This document shows positions 8,795-19,018 of a stretch of DNA of 64,000 bases, in pieces. A program made the translations under genes and the position numbers. The notes below the pieces were generated by a model that did no database searches, was not told the DNA's origin, and saw nothing but the letters and a program-made list of their open reading frames with translations. The stretch's first letter is position 1; every line of letters starts with the position of its first letter. Source of the DNA: Alphaproteobacteria bacterium (GTDB lineage: Bacteria > Pseudomonadota > Alphaproteobacteria > UBA9655); assembly GCA_947457015.1 (NCBI GenBank), contig CANGTV010000001.1, forward strand, positions 1-64,000. Reading direction: 5' to 3'.

Positions 8795-10123
8795 ATGAAC
8801 ACAGCAAAAATTGATCTCGAAGCACAATGGGAGAGCATTCAAGGGCGGCTACTTGAAGAGTATGGCGAAGCTACATATTCAAGCTGGTTAAAGCCCTTAT
8901 CTGTGATAGATCAACAGAAAGATAGCGTACGTTTGGCAGCCCCAACGGCTTTTATGCGCGATTGGGTGAAAAATAATTATGCTGACCGTGTTAAAGTCAT
9001 TCTGCAAAGTCTCAATGATAATATTCGCCAATTAGATATTATCACCGCGGTGGCTGAGGAAGAAAAAGCACCTTCCGAAGATTCTTTCATAGATTTATCA
9101 GATGTGGGCTCAACGCTTGATCCTCGGTTTACTTTTGAAAATTTTGTTGTGGGAAAGCCAAATGAGTTGGCTCACGCGGCAGCGCGTAAAGTGGCTGAAT
9201 CAGAAATGGTCACCTTTAATCCTTTGTTTTTGTATGGTGGCGTAGGCCTTGGAAAAACTCACCTTATGCATGCGATTGCGTGGCATATTAGAAAGTGTCA
9301 CCCAAAGCGTAAAGTTATTTACTTATCTGCTGAAAAATTCATGTATCAATTTGTAAGAGCCTTGCGTTTTAAGGATACAGTTGCTTTTAAAGATCAATTT
9401 CGTTCGGTAGATGTGTTGATGATTGATGATGTTCAATTCATCAGCGGAAAAGAGTCAACTCAAGAAGAGTTTTTTCATACCTTTAATGCTCTTGTGGATC
9501 AAAACCGCCAGATTATCATTTCTGCTGACAAATCGCCGTCAGATTTAGAAATGGAAGAGCGCCTCAAATCTCGTTTGGGATGGGGCCTTGTGGCCGATAT
9601 TCACCCCACAACCTACGAGCTTCGCCTTGGAATTTTACAAGCAAAAGCAGAGCAATTGGATCTCACGCTCCCCTCAAAGGTTCTTGAATTTTTAGCCTAT
9701 AGGATTTCCTCCAATATCCGGGAGCTTGAAGGGGCCTTAACGCGGGTTGTCGCCCATTCAACCCTTGTAGGTCGCCAAATTACTCTTGAATCCACCCAAG
9801 ATGTTTTAAGAGATTTATTACGAGCGAACGATCGACGGGTGACAATTGAAGAAATCCAGAAAAGAGTTGCGGAATATTATAGTGTAAGGTTTTCTGATAT
9901 GCATTCTCCTCGAAGGTCGCGCGCGGTGGCGCGTCCTCGGCAAGTGGCTATGTATTTAGCAAAACAACTCACCTCTCGGTCTTTACCAGAAATTGGGCGT
10001 AAATTTGGAGGGCGGGATCACACAACGATATTGCATGCGGTGAAAAAAATTGAAGAATTGATGGCAAAAGAAAAAAGTATGTGTGAGGATATTGAATTGC
10101 TACGTCGAACGCTGGAGAGTTAA
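8795..10123 (+). CDS. dnaA: Chromosomal replication initiator protein DnaA
   Basis: Opens the replication origin and regulates its own synthesis. Domain I is about residues 1-80 ([20 protein letters not shown]) and domain II is a short linker. Domain III is an AAA+ ATPase with Walker [10 protein letters not shown] (148-156) and Walker [10 protein letters not shown]. Domain IV is a DNA-binding helix-turn-helix with the DnaA signature [18 protein letters not shown] near the C-terminus. Length 442 is normal. The stop codon abuts the dnaN start, so the two form an operon. Confidence 0.98.
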   Translation: MNTAKIDLEAQWESIQGRLLEEYGEATYSSWLKPLSVIDQQKDSVRLAAPTAFMRDWVKNNYADRVKVILQSLNDNIRQLDIITAVAEEEKAPSEDSFIDLSDVGSTLDPRFTFENFVVGKPNELAHAAARKVAESEMVTFNPLFLYGGVGLGKTHLMHAIAWHIRKCHPKRKVIYLSAEKFMYQFVRALRFKDTVAFKDQFRSVDVLMIDDVQFISGKESTQEEFFHTFNALVDQNRQIIISADKSPSDLEMEERLKSRLGWGLVADIHPTTYELRLGILQAKAEQLDLTLPSKVLEFLAYRISSNIRELEGALTRVVAHSTLVGRQITLESTQDVLRDLLRANDRRVTIEEIQKRVAEYYSVRFSDMHSPRRSRAVARPRQVAMYLAKQLTSRSLPEIGRKFGGRDHTTILHAVKKIEELMAKEKSMCEDIELLRRTLES

Positions 10124-11266
10124 ATGATGACTGCTGAATCTTTACAAACAGATTTTCTCCACCTGGTGGTTGAGAAACAACTGCTTCTTAAAGCGTTGGC
10201 CCATTGCCAAGGAGTCGTGGAGCGCCGGAATACGGTTCCTATCCTTGCCCATGTGCTTCTTGAGGCTCAAGGAAATTCTTTAAAAATTACGGCAACCGAC
10301 CTTGAAATTGCCCTTGTTGAAACAGTTCCGGCTCATATTAAAGCCCAAGGGAGTACGACAGTTTCTGCCCACCTTCTTTTTGATGTTGTGCGGAAGCTTC
10401 CAGAAGGTGCTGAAATTGAGCTAAAAATGGAAGAAGGCGGGGCGTCTCTTCGTTTGCAGTCAGGAAGGGCTTCCTATAGTTTTGCATGCTTGCCGGCGCT
10501 CGACTTTCCTTCTATGACAACAGAAGACCTTCCCTGTACATTTAAAATTCATGGGGCAGAGCTTTCTCGGCTCATTGATAAAACGCGTTTTTCCATGTCT
10601 ACCGAGGAAACCCGGTATTATCTTAATGGAATTTTCTTTCATAATACCCCAGATGGGTTTTTGCGAGCTGTGGCAACCGATGGGCTGCGTCTTGCGCAAG
10701 CACAAGCGGAACTGCCTGCGGATGCTTCAGCCATGCCTCACGTTATTATTTCTCGCAAAACAATTCAGGAAATCCGTAAACTGATTGATGAGATAGCGGA
10801 AGACATAACCCTCTCTCTTTCTGAAAATCAGGTGCGCTTTGCGGTGGGCACGTCCGTTCTTATCTCTCGTCTTATTGAAGGAAAATTTCCTGATTACGAG
10901 AAGGTCATTCCCTTTGGAAATGATAAGGTTTTAGAAGTGGATGTAAAATCTTTTGCAGAAGCTGTGGATCGTATTTCCATTATGTCGACAGATAAGCTGC
11001 GCCCCGTAAAGATACGCGTAGAAGGAAATACAATGGCTATTTCTGCCCATAGTAGTGAAACGGGAAGCGCTGTTGAAGAATTAGAAGTCAAATACGGCAG
11101 CAATTCCGTTGATTTTGGTTTTAATGCCCGCTTTATTTTGGATGTGACCCAACAAATTTCAAGCGCAACATTGCAGATTTTGATTGGGGATGACACCCAA
11201 GCTATTATCGCAAAAGACGCGGGGGATGAATCGGCTCTTTATGTTCTGATGCCGATGCGGGTCTAG
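10124..11266 (+). CDS. dnaN: DNA polymerase III beta sliding clamp
   Basis: The ring-shaped processivity clamp, made of three similar domains over 380 residues. Typical stretches are VVERRNTVPILAHVLLEA near the N-terminus and YVLMPMRV at the C-terminus. The ATG follows the dnaA stop with no spacer, so translation is probably coupled. The first residues have an alternative second ATG one codon later. Confidence 0.97.
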   Translation: MMTAESLQTDFLHLVVEKQLLLKALAHCQGVVERRNTVPILAHVLLEAQGNSLKITATDLEIALVETVPAHIKAQGSTTVSAHLLFDVVRKLPEGAEIELKMEEGGASLRLQSGRASYSFACLPALDFPSMTTEDLPCTFKIHGAELSRLIDKTRFSMSTEETRYYLNGIFFHNTPDGFLRAVATDGLRLAQAQAELPADASAMPHVIISRKTIQEIRKLIDEIAEDITLSLSENQVRFAVGTSVLISRLIEGKFPDYEKVIPFGNDKVLEVDVKSFAEAVDRISIMSTDKLRPVKIRVEGNTMAISAHSSETGSAVEELEVKYGSNSVDFGFNARFILDVTQQISSATLQILIGDDTQAIIAKDAGDESALYVLMPMRV

Positions 11267-11286
11267 CAGTGTAGCAGAAAGGAATA

Positions 11287-12543
11287 ATTACCTTCATATC
11301 AATCCTCCGTCAGTATACCGATAATCGCGTTTTAACCATTTGGTTCATTGCTTACGCGAATGGGCTTCCTCTGCTTTTAACAGCCAAGACTTTGGGAATT
11401 TGGCTTAAGAGCTATGGCCTTGATTACATGTCCATTGGTCTTTTTGGTCTGCTCCACCTTCCTTATACGCTTAAGTTTTTATGGGCCCCCTTTTTAGATC
11501 AAGTTTCCTTACCTTTCTTAAAGAAATACTTAGGGCAGCGCCGTAGTTGGCTTTGTCTTGTCCAGATAACGGCTATGGGGGGGCTTTTATCAATGGCGTT
11601 TCTTGACCCCATTGAAAATTTAAAAACGTTTGTTGCATGTGGGTTTCTTGTGACGATGTCAGCTGCAAGCCAGCATGTTCTTCTTATGGCCTATCAAATG
11701 GAAACCTTAGGATCGCGCGAGTGGGGGGTAGGAGAAGGAATGGGGGTCTTTGGATACCGCATGGCGATCTTTACCTCAGGTGCTGGGGCTCTTTATCTTG
11801 CCGCTTACCTTACGTGGCAAGAGGTTTATGTGATTATGTCTCTCTTGATGGCTGTTGGTTTTTTTGCAGCTTTAATTATGCACGAGCCAGATCGTTTTGC
11901 TTCTCAGCATGCCTATTCCTTTGTAAGTTGGAAAGAATGGGGACGACGGGCTTTTCTAGCTCCTCTTAAAGATTTCATGGCTCAAGCAGGATGGAGAGAG
12001 ATCCTGATTTTTATGCTGCTTTATCGGCTGCCAGAACATCTTTTAGGAATGATGCAACCTCTCTTGTTGCTTGATTTAGGGTTTACCTACATCGAAATAA
12101 GTAATGTGGCCAAAGTTTTTGGCTTAGGAGCAATGATTTTAGGAGGACTTATGGGGGGATATTGGATCCGCCTTTATGGGTATAAAAAAGTCCTCTTTTG
12201 GGGGGCTGTTGCCCATGGAGTGGGGTGTCTTCTTTTTTTTGTGCAGCAAAGGCTGGGTGCTAACCTTCCTTTTTTGTACATTACCCTAGGCGTTGAGCAT
12301 TTCGTAAGTGGCGTTACCTTAACGGGCTTTTTTTCTTATCAATTAACTTGCTGTACTGTCACCTTTGCGGCTACCCAATTGGCACTTTTAACGTCGTTTT
12401 CTGGCCTTAGTCGAACACTTTGTGCCCCTCTTGCGGGCGGTGTAGTCGAATTCTTTGGCTGGACTCCTTACCTTGTCTTGGTTTGTCTCTCTACTCTTCC
12501 AGGGATTATATGGGTTTATCGCATTCCTTTTTCGAGACCTTAA
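11287..12543 (+). CDS. AmpG-like muropeptide / MFS transporter with non-AUG start
   Basis: A 12-helix major facilitator family membrane protein of the AmpG branch, which imports anhydro-muropeptides for cell-wall recycling. The family hallmark NGLPLLLTAKTLGIWL with LPYTLKFLWAPFLD is clear. The reading frame with AmpG similarity runs upstream of the first ATG/GTG/TTG candidate (TTG at 11392, inside helix 1). The expected start is near FISILRQYTDNRVLTIWF. The only fitting initiators are ATT at 11287 or ATA at 11284, just after AAAGGA. I chose ATT; start position and codon are inferred. The substrate is assigned from the family only. Confidence 0.78.
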   Translation: MTFISILRQYTDNRVLTIWFIAYANGLPLLLTAKTLGIWLKSYGLDYMSIGLFGLLHLPYTLKFLWAPFLDQVSLPFLKKYLGQRRSWLCLVQITAMGGLLSMAFLDPIENLKTFVACGFLVTMSAASQHVLLMAYQMETLGSREWGVGEGMGVFGYRMAIFTSGAGALYLAAYLTWQEVYVIMSLLMAVGFFAALIMHEPDRFASQHAYSFVSWKEWGRRAFLAPLKDFMAQAGWREILIFMLLYRLPEHLLGMMQPLLLLDLGFTYIEISNVAKVFGLGAMILGGLMGGYWIRLYGYKKVLFWGAVAHGVGCLLFFVQQRLGANLPFLYITLGVEHFVSGVTLTGFFSYQLTCCTVTFAATQLALLTSFSGLSRTLCAPLAGGVVEFFGWTPYLVLVCLSTLPGIIWVYRIPFSRP

Positions 12544-12601
12544 AATGTTGGATTTTTTGTTTAATTTAGTGTAAGCTCTTTTTATAATAACGAGAAAATC
12601 C

Positions 12602-13384
12602 ATGCGTTGTCTTGCTCTTAGTACAGCAGAAACTTATGACCTCCACGGCCTTGCGTTGGCCTTGGAGGAAGTTGAGTTTATTAATTTTTATACAGATGCT
12701 CTTCATGCGGCTTACAAAGATTGGGATATCTTTATCTTTCGGTATGGATGTATTGTTTTATGGAATGTTCCGACTGAAGAAGAAACTCAATTTTTAAATC
12801 TTCTTGAAAAACATTCCCAAAACTCAATCAACCCTGTGTTTGAAGAGTTTGACTACTGTTTTGCAAGCAAGCCACGGTTTTTTCAAGATAAGATTACACT
12901 CTCTAAAACACGCTCTCATGCTCTTCAAATGTTGGCTGTGTCTTACGGTCTCTCTCAAGCTATAAAGCTTACGGCTTTTGAGGCGGGCATTGATAATACA
13001 ATCGAAATGACAAAAAACATTCCTCAAGAGCTGGCGCGTCGCGGAAAAATATCGCTTTCCCGTAAAGAAATCTCAAGAAGAATTGGGGAGTTATTCATTG
13101 AGCGTAATTCTGTAAATTTGCACAGCGACATTTTGGATGCTCCTGTTTTTATCTGGGATCATCCCGAATATGAAAGCCTTTATACGATGACAATTAATGA
13201 TTTGGAGCTCCACGCCCGCACGGCTGTCCTTAATCGCAGATTGGATATCGTTAAAGAGCTCTTTGAAATGATGCGAGATGAACTTAACAATCGCCATTCA
13301 ACCATGTTAGAATCAATCATCGTGATTCTTATTATGATGGAAGTGTTTCTGACTCTTGTCATTCATGTTTTTCATTTAGTTTAA
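12602..13384 (+). CDS. RMD1/YagE-family protein (DUF155)
   Basis: 260 residues with a C-terminal membrane helix (SIIVILIMMEVFLTLVIHVF, about 238-257), like the RMD1/RMND1 family. FRYGCIVLWNVPTEEETQFL and the DAPVFIWDHPEYESLY region are typical of DUF155. The mitochondrial relative RMND1 supports translation at the inner membrane; the bacterial role is unknown. It starts at ATG, 58 bp after the transporter. Confidence 0.85.
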   Translation: MRCLALSTAETYDLHGLALALEEVEFINFYTDALHAAYKDWDIFIFRYGCIVLWNVPTEEETQFLNLLEKHSQNSINPVFEEFDYCFASKPRFFQDKITLSKTRSHALQMLAVSYGLSQAIKLTAFEAGIDNTIEMTKNIPQELARRGKISLSRKEISRRIGELFIERNSVNLHSDILDAPVFIWDHPEYESLYTMTINDLELHARTAVLNRRLDIVKELFEMMRDELNNRHSTMLESIIVILIMMEVFLTLVIHVFHLV

Positions 13385-13454
13385 GGAAACTTTTAACGAG
13401 ATCTTTATTATTTCCTTACATACTGAAAGTATCCATAAGAAAGGGAGTATCATT

Positions 13455-13895
13455 ATGCTTAAGCAGAAAAAAAAGTGGGTTCTTGTTGCAGATGGGGCAA
13501 GAGCTCGAATTTTTGTCAGAGATAACAATAAACTTGAAAATGCCCTGGGGCAGGATTTCGTTGGTGAAAACTTAAGAGAGAGTGCTTTGGGCACGTCTAA
13601 GCCAGGACGAGATTTTGAAAGTAGCAACTCTGCGCGCCATGCTTATCAACCGCACACGGACTGGCATCAACATCAAAAGACTCTTTTTGCAAAAGAACTA
13701 TGCGATATTTTAGAAAAAGCGACTGAAAATGCAGAATTTGATGAACTGGTCATTATATCTCCTCCTAAGACCCTTGGAGATTTAAGAGAGAATTTATGTA
13801 AGCAAACCTTATCAAAGGTTACCGCTGAGATTCCAAAAGATGTAACAAAATTCACGGAGCCTGAGCTTGTAAGCTTCTTGGAGAGAGAAATATAG
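13455..13895 (+). CDS. Host-attachment-family protein (eRF1-like fold)
   Basis: 146 residues. The start KKKWVLVADGARARIFV, the middle RHAYQPHTDWHQHQKTLFAKEL and the end ELVIISPPKTLGDLRENL match the Host_attach family, named from an Agrobacterium attachment locus. The fold is related to eRF1 domain 1; the molecular role is not established. A GGGAG ribosome-binding site precedes the ATG. It is one base upstream of trkA, so the two are almost certainly co-transcribed. Confidence 0.88.
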   Translation: MLKQKKKWVLVADGARARIFVRDNNKLENALGQDFVGENLRESALGTSKPGRDFESSNSARHAYQPHTDWHQHQKTLFAKELCDILEKATENAEFDELVIISPPKTLGDLRENLCKQTLSKVTAEIPKDVTKFTEPELVSFLEREI

Positions 13896-13896
13896 A

Positions 13897-15273
13897 GTGA
13901 AAGTAATTATTTGTGGTGCGGGTCAAGTCGGTTTTAGTATTGCCCGCTACCTTTCAACTCATGACAACGATGTGACAGTAATTGATCAATCGGAAGAGCT
14001 GATTAATCATATTTCAGGAGTCCTCGATGTAAGAGGAATCGTTGGTTTTGCGTCGCATCCGGATGTTCTTAGCCGCGCAGGACTTCATGAGACGGACATG
14101 ATCATCACAGTGACCTTTGCTGATGAGGTCAATATGGTCGCTTGTCAAATCGCACATTCTCTTTTTAACGTTCCCATAAAAATTGCACGTGTGCGGAATA
14201 AGAGTTATCTCAGCCCAGAGTGGGCGGCTCTTTATAACCCAGATCATATGCCCATTGACTTAATCATTTCCCCTGAACTCGAAGTTGCGCGCGCTATTGG
14301 ACGCGGTTTGGAAGTTCCTGGCGCTTTCGAAGTGATTCCTTTTGCTGAACAGAAAATTCAATTGGTGGGTATTAGATGCAAAGCAAAAGCGTCTATTTTA
14401 AATACGCCTTTGCGTCTGCTTGAGGGTCTGTTTCCTGACCTTGATCTGCGTGTATTATTTATAGTCCGAGGAGATGATGGTTTTGTTCCCACCGGATCGG
14501 ATCAATTGAAAGAAGAGGATGAGGTCTATCTTCTTATTCCTCAAGAAATGCTTATGCATGCTGTTGAAGCTTTTGGATTTAATGACCAAAAATCCCAGCG
14601 TCTCTTAATTTTAGGGGGAGGGAATGTAGGTCTTTGTTTGAGCGAAGAGGTTGAGACGTATCATCCAAATATTTCTCTTACGCTTATTGAAAATGATAAA
14701 GACCGGGCGATGTATGTAGCAAATCAATTGTCTCGTGCAGTTGTCTTGCGAGGAGATGCTTTAGATCTGGAAATCTTGAGAGAGGCAAACGCCAAAGCCG
14801 CTGACAAGGTTGTGGCGGTGACGTCTGATGATAAGGTTAATATTTTAGCTTCTCTTTTAGCCAAGCGCATGGGGGCGAAGCAATCAATGGCCCTCATTAA
14901 TAGTTCATCTTATTCAAGTTTAATTCCCTCCTTAGGCATTGGTTCAGTCATTAGTCCTAAGGCTTTAACCGTCTCAAGTATTCTGCAATACGTAAGGCGT
15001 GGTCGAATTCGCACCGTTCACTCCTTAAGAGATAATTTTGGAGAAGTCATTGAAGCTGAAGCCGTGGGAACGTCCAGTGTGCTTGGGATGACGGTTGGGG
15101 AAGTCAACATGCCACAAAGCTTAATTATTGGGGCGATTATTCGAGGAGACCAGATTCTTATGCCGCGGGAAGAAACGGTTATTAAGGTTCAAGATCGCGT
15201 CATTTTAATGGTGACGAGTCCGGCCGTTAAACGGTTTGAGAAGTTGTTTTCTGTAAGGTTAGAGTATTTTTAA
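13897..15273 (+). CDS. trkA: Trk potassium uptake regulatory subunit TrkA
   Basis: Peripheral NAD(H)-binding regulator of the TrkH/TrkG potassium channel. It has two RCK_N Rossmann domains, the first starting MKVIICGAGQVGFSIARYL and the second LLILGGGNVGLCLSEEV (about residue 230), each followed by an RCK_C domain. Length 458 is normal. It starts with GTG one base after the previous stop. No trkH was seen in this window. Confidence 0.96.
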   Translation: MKVIICGAGQVGFSIARYLSTHDNDVTVIDQSEELINHISGVLDVRGIVGFASHPDVLSRAGLHETDMIITVTFADEVNMVACQIAHSLFNVPIKIARVRNKSYLSPEWAALYNPDHMPIDLIISPELEVARAIGRGLEVPGAFEVIPFAEQKIQLVGIRCKAKASILNTPLRLLEGLFPDLDLRVLFIVRGDDGFVPTGSDQLKEEDEVYLLIPQEMLMHAVEAFGFNDQKSQRLLILGGGNVGLCLSEEVETYHPNISLTLIENDKDRAMYVANQLSRAVVLRGDALDLEILREANAKAADKVVAVTSDDKVNILASLLAKRMGAKQSMALINSSSYSSLIPSLGIGSVISPKALTVSSILQYVRRGRIRTVHSLRDNFGEVIEAEAVGTSSVLGMTVGEVNMPQSLIIGAIIRGDQILMPREETVIKVQDRVILMVTSPAVKRFEKLFSVRLEYF

Positions 15274-15378
15274 GTGAATGGACAATTCAAAAATTTGATT
15301 TTTTCTGTGAAAATGAATACAATGATAAATGCAAAATTTAAAAAGTGTGTCTAGAGTGACCCATTCCTTACGATTCGT

Positions 15379-15515
15379 GTCATCCCCGCGAAGGCGGGGA
15401 TCCAGAAGATGTGGGATTGTATTGTTAAAGGGTCATTAGCATGCAGAACGCTTATGTCTTAAAAAAATTGCTTCGTTTTCAGCTTCTTCTGGATCCCCGC
15501 CTTCGCAGGGATGAC
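15379..15515. repeat. Long inverted repeat built from type 2 palindromic units
   Basis: A 30-base unit (15379-15408), itself palindromic (CCCCGCGAAGGCGGGG core, ending ATCCAGAAG), is repeated in inverse orientation at 15486-15515 with one mismatch in the core. About 75 bases lie between the copies. The unit occurs again inside dapF at 48.1 kb. It fills the space between trkA and truB (15274-15571), where I see no gene. Confidence 0.88.
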
Positions 15516-15571
15516 AAAGGGAGCAATAACAGCAAGAGAGTGGATTGTCTTTATATGGTTGCTGTACTCCC

Positions 15572-16441
15572 ATGACCCACGGTTGGATAATAGTTGATAA
15601 ACCCGAAGGAATAACCTCAGCACACGTCGTTGCTAAAATTAAACGCCTTTTTAACGTGAAAAAAGCAGGGCACGGGGGGACGTTGGATCCTTTGGCTTCG
15701 GGTGTTCTCCCTATTGCCTTAGGGGAAGCCACGAAAACCCTCGCGTATGTCTTAGAAGGACAAAAAGCCTATCGTTTTGAGGTAAAGTGGGGCGAGGCGC
15801 GCTCAACGGAGGACCGAGAAGGAGAGATAACCGCCACATCGTCTCATCGTCCATCTCGTCAAGACATTGAGCAGATTCTCCCGCTTTTTAGGGGAGAAAT
15901 TGAGCAAATTCCTCCTATTTATTCCGCCCTTAAAGTGAACGGGAAGCGTGCTTATGCTTTGGCGCGCGAAGGAAAAGACGTGGTGTTAGCGCCGCGACAC
16001 CTTACAATTAACTCTTTGGAGCTTCTTGATGTTTTTTCTGAATCCGCCGTTTTTGAAGTTGTCTGTAGTAAAGGAACCTATGTGCGGAGTCTTGCGCGAG
16101 ATTTGGCTTTGAAGTTGGGAACTTATGGACATCTTATAAGTCTAAGACGCTTAATGGCCGGTTCTTTTCATGAAAAAGATGCGATTTTACTAGATTCTCT
16201 TCTCGAGATAGGGCATAACACAGAATTAGTGAAATATGTTTTGCCTCTTCAAGATGCGCTGGCCGACATCCTGGCTCTTGAGGTGGAAGACAAAGAGGCA
16301 CGTTTGCTTCGCCAAGGTCAGTCTATTTCTTTGCCCCACAGGGGGGAAGAAGTTGTCTTGATTATGTGTGAAGGCGTACCTCAAGCCCTTGCGAGAGCAG
16401 GGGAGGGGGTTGTTAAACCCCTGCGCGTATTTAATATGTAA
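15572..16441 (+). CDS. truB: tRNA pseudouridine-55 synthase
   Basis: Converts U55 of tRNA to pseudouridine. The start MTHGWIIVDKPEGITS and KKAGHGGTLDPLASGVLP (catalytic Asp39) are diagnostic. The C-terminus has the extra TruB_C-type region. A TTG 27 bases upstream is in frame, but the ATG at 15572 fits the family N-terminus better. truB-rpsO-pnp is a widely conserved order. Confidence 0.96.
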   Translation: MTHGWIIVDKPEGITSAHVVAKIKRLFNVKKAGHGGTLDPLASGVLPIALGEATKTLAYVLEGQKAYRFEVKWGEARSTEDREGEITATSSHRPSRQDIEQILPLFRGEIEQIPPIYSALKVNGKRAYALAREGKDVVLAPRHLTINSLELLDVFSESAVFEVVCSKGTYVRSLARDLALKLGTYGHLISLRRLMAGSFHEKDAILLDSLLEIGHNTELVKYVLPLQDALADILALEVEDKEARLLRQGQSISLPHRGEEVVLIMCEGVPQALARAGEGVVKPLRVFNM

Positions 16442-16458
16442 CCTGAGAGGAGAAAGCG

Positions 16459-16728
16459 ATGTCGATTACAAATGCACGGAAACAAGAAGTTATTCAAGAA
16501 TTTGCGACGCAAAAGAATGATACGGGGTCTCCTGAAGTTCAGGTAGCTGTGTTAACAGAGCGTATCGTCAACCTGACCTCCCATTTAGGAGACCATAAAA
16601 AAGATTTTCACTCTCGTCGAGGCCTTCTCATGCTCGTAAGCCGGAGACGCCGTCTTCTTGATTATTTAAAAAAGACTGACGAAGGTCGTTATGGAAAGCT
16701 CATTGAGCGACTTGGGTTGCGGCGTTAG
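16459..16728 (+). CDS. rpsO: 30S ribosomal protein S15
   Basis: An 89-residue 16S rRNA-binding protein. [19 protein letters not shown] and [20 protein letters not shown] are the S15 signature. GAGGAG precedes the ATG. It lies between truB and pnp as in most proteobacteria. Confidence 0.98.
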   Translation: MSITNARKQEVIQEFATQKNDTGSPEVQVAVLTERIVNLTSHLGDHKKDFHSRRGLLMLVSRRRRLLDYLKKTDEGRYGKLIERLGLRR

Positions 16729-16897
16729 AGGAGCCATTCTTAAATAAATCACCACTGGCGTCCTATTTTATCGATATCATCTCGAAGTTCTTAAGGGAAA
16801 CTTTCTGAAAAGAGTTCACGATGGTGTTGGATAGGTATCGTTGACAGGATGTGGTGTGTAGCTGACTCACTTAAAACAAAATAGGAATCAAAATAGA

Positions 16898-19012
16898 ATG
16901 TTTAAAGTTTATAAAAAAGAAATAAATTGGGGAGGGAAGACCTTAACCCTTGAAACGGGAAGATTAGCGCGTCAAGCAGACGGGGCTGTTCTCGTGACCT
17001 ATGGAGAGACAATTGTTTTATGTACAGCTGTAGCCCACAAAAAAGCTATGCCAGATGTGGACTTCTTCCCTCTTACGGTTCACTACCAAGAAAAGGCTTA
17101 TGCGGCAGGACGTATCCCCGGTGGATTTTTCAAGCGGGAAGCAAAGCCCAGTGATCAAGAAACATTAACGTCACGTCTCATTGATCGTCCTATTCGTCCT
17201 CTTTTTATCCCAAGTTTCCGCAATGATACCCAAATTGTTTGTACGGTTTTAAGCCATGATATGGAAACATCTTCTGATGTTCCTGCTCTTGTGGGAGCAT
17301 CTGCTGCTCTAACACTTTCTGGACTGCCTTTTTTGGGCCCTATTGGGGCAGCCCGTGTGGGATTCATTGATGGTAACTTTGTTTTAAATCCTACATTGGA
17401 TCAGCTTCCCTCCTCTCAACTGAATTTGGTTGTAGCTGGGACCGCTGAAGGGGTATTGATGGTGGAATCGGAAGCACACGAGCTTTCGGAAGCTCAAATG
17501 CTTGAAGCTGTTATGTTTGGGCATACCCATTTTCAGCCTGTTATTCAAATGATTATAGATCTTGCAGAAGAGTGTGCAAAAGACCCTTGGGACCTTCTCC
17601 CTGAAGACCCTCAGAGAGAAAAACTCATTGAGCGCTTGAAAGAACTGGCGACAGATGATTTGAGCGTTGCGTATAGTGTTAAGGACAAGGCTCTTCGTCA
17701 TGAAAAGGTCAGTCTTGTTAAGGCGCAGACAGTGGAAGCGCTCAAAGAAGAAGGATTTCCTGAATCTCTAGCCGTTACTGAATTTAAAGAGCTTATGAAA
17801 AATTTAGTTCGCCAAGAAATTCTAAAAACAGGTAACCGCATTGATGGACGAGATACAAAAACCATAAGACCCATTGTGTGTGAAGTTGGCGTTTTGCCGC
17901 GGGCTCATGGAAGTGCCTTGTTTACACGGGGATCCACTCAAGCTCTTGTCATAGCAACACTTGGAACAGGTCAAAACGAACAAATTATTGATGCACTCGA
18001 AGGCGAGTATAAGGAAAATTTCTTGCTTCATTATAACTTTCCTCCTTATTCTGTGGGAGAGACAGGACGTATGATGGGTCCTGGTCGACGAGAAATAGGC
18101 CACGGAAAACTTGCGTGGAGAGCGCTCCATCCCTTGATGCCTTCTAAAGATAAGTTTCCTTATACGGTACGGCTTGTTTCTGAAATTACAGAATCTGATG
18201 GATCATCGTCTATGGCCTCTGTTTGTGGTGGCTCTCTCGCCTTGATGGATGCCGGTGTGCCTCTTGAACGACCTGTTGCGGGCATTGCTATGGGGCTTAT
18301 AAAAGAAGGAGAGGATTTTGCAGTTCTTTCCGATATCATTGGAGATGAAGACCACCTAGGAGACATGGATTTCAAAGTTGCAGGAAGTGACAAAGGAATT
18401 ACAGCCCTTCAGATGGATCTGAAAATTACTAGCATTACCCGGAACATCATGGAAATTGCTCTTGAACAAGCTCGCGAAGGTCGTCTCCATATTTTGGGTA
18501 AAATGAAGGATGCCCTGGAAGGCGCTCGAGAAGATGTAAATGAATATGCACCGCGCATGATTACATTTACAATTTCTAAGGATAAAATTCGAGAAGTGAT
18601 TGGAGCAGGCGGCAAGGTTATTCGTGAGATCTGCGAAACCACAGGCGCTAAAGTCGATATTTCTGATGATGGGACAATTAATATCGCAGGGGCTAATGCT
18701 GATGTGCTTGCAGCTGCTGAAAAGTGGATTCGAGGGATTACGGATGAACCTGAAGTAGGGATGATTTATAAGGGTAAAGTCGTTCGTATTGTTGACTTTG
18801 GTGCCTTTGTAAGTTTCTTTGGCAGCCAAGATGGTCTTGTCCATATTAGTGAGCTTGCTCCACGACGCGTGGAAAAAACAAATGATGTAGTTAAAGAAGG
18901 GGATGAAGTTTTTGTGAAAGTGATTGAAATGGACAATCGCGGAAAAATTCGTCTCAGCATGAAGAACATTGACCAAACGACAGGAAAAGAGAAGCTTCCT
19001 GAAGGAGAGTAA
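16898..19012 (+). CDS. pnp: Polynucleotide phosphorylase
   Basis: A phosphorolytic 3'-5' exoribonuclease and core of the RNA degradosome. It has two RNase PH domains, the second containing the catalytic region with [18 protein letters not shown] and [19 protein letters not shown]. These are followed by a KH domain ([17 protein letters not shown], about 565-582) and an S1 domain ([17 protein letters not shown], about 628-645). Length 704 is normal. In other bacteria the rpsO-pnp leader is cleaved by RNase III; the 169-bp gap here could serve that role, but no clear long hairpin was seen. Confidence 0.98.
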   Translation: MFKVYKKEINWGGKTLTLETGRLARQADGAVLVTYGETIVLCTAVAHKKAMPDVDFFPLTVHYQEKAYAAGRIPGGFFKREAKPSDQETLTSRLIDRPIRPLFIPSFRNDTQIVCTVLSHDMETSSDVPALVGASAALTLSGLPFLGPIGAARVGFIDGNFVLNPTLDQLPSSQLNLVVAGTAEGVLMVESEAHELSEAQMLEAVMFGHTHFQPVIQMIIDLAEECAKDPWDLLPEDPQREKLIERLKELATDDLSVAYSVKDKALRHEKVSLVKAQTVEALKEEGFPESLAVTEFKELMKNLVRQEILKTGNRIDGRDTKTIRPIVCEVGVLPRAHGSALFTRGSTQALVIATLGTGQNEQIIDALEGEYKENFLLHYNFPPYSVGETGRMMGPGRREIGHGKLAWRALHPLMPSKDKFPYTVRLVSEITESDGSSSMASVCGGSLALMDAGVPLERPVAGIAMGLIKEGEDFAVLSDIIGDEDHLGDMDFKVAGSDKGITALQMDLKITSITRNIMEIALEQAREGRLHILGKMKDALEGAREDVNEYAPRMITFTISKDKIREVIGAGGKVIREICETTGAKVDISDDGTINIAGANADVLAAAEKWIRGITDEPEVGMIYKGKVVRIVDFGAFVSFFGSQDGLVHISELAPRRVEKTNDVVKEGDEVFVKVIEMDNRGKIRLSMKNIDQTTGKEKLPEGE

Positions 19013-19018
19013 GCACCT

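Noticed and set aside
8326-8795. Replication origin near dnaA
   Set aside because: Only one perfect DnaA box, no AT-rich unwinding region and no repeat of boxes. The rpsT-dnaA layout without an origin is usual in related bacteria.
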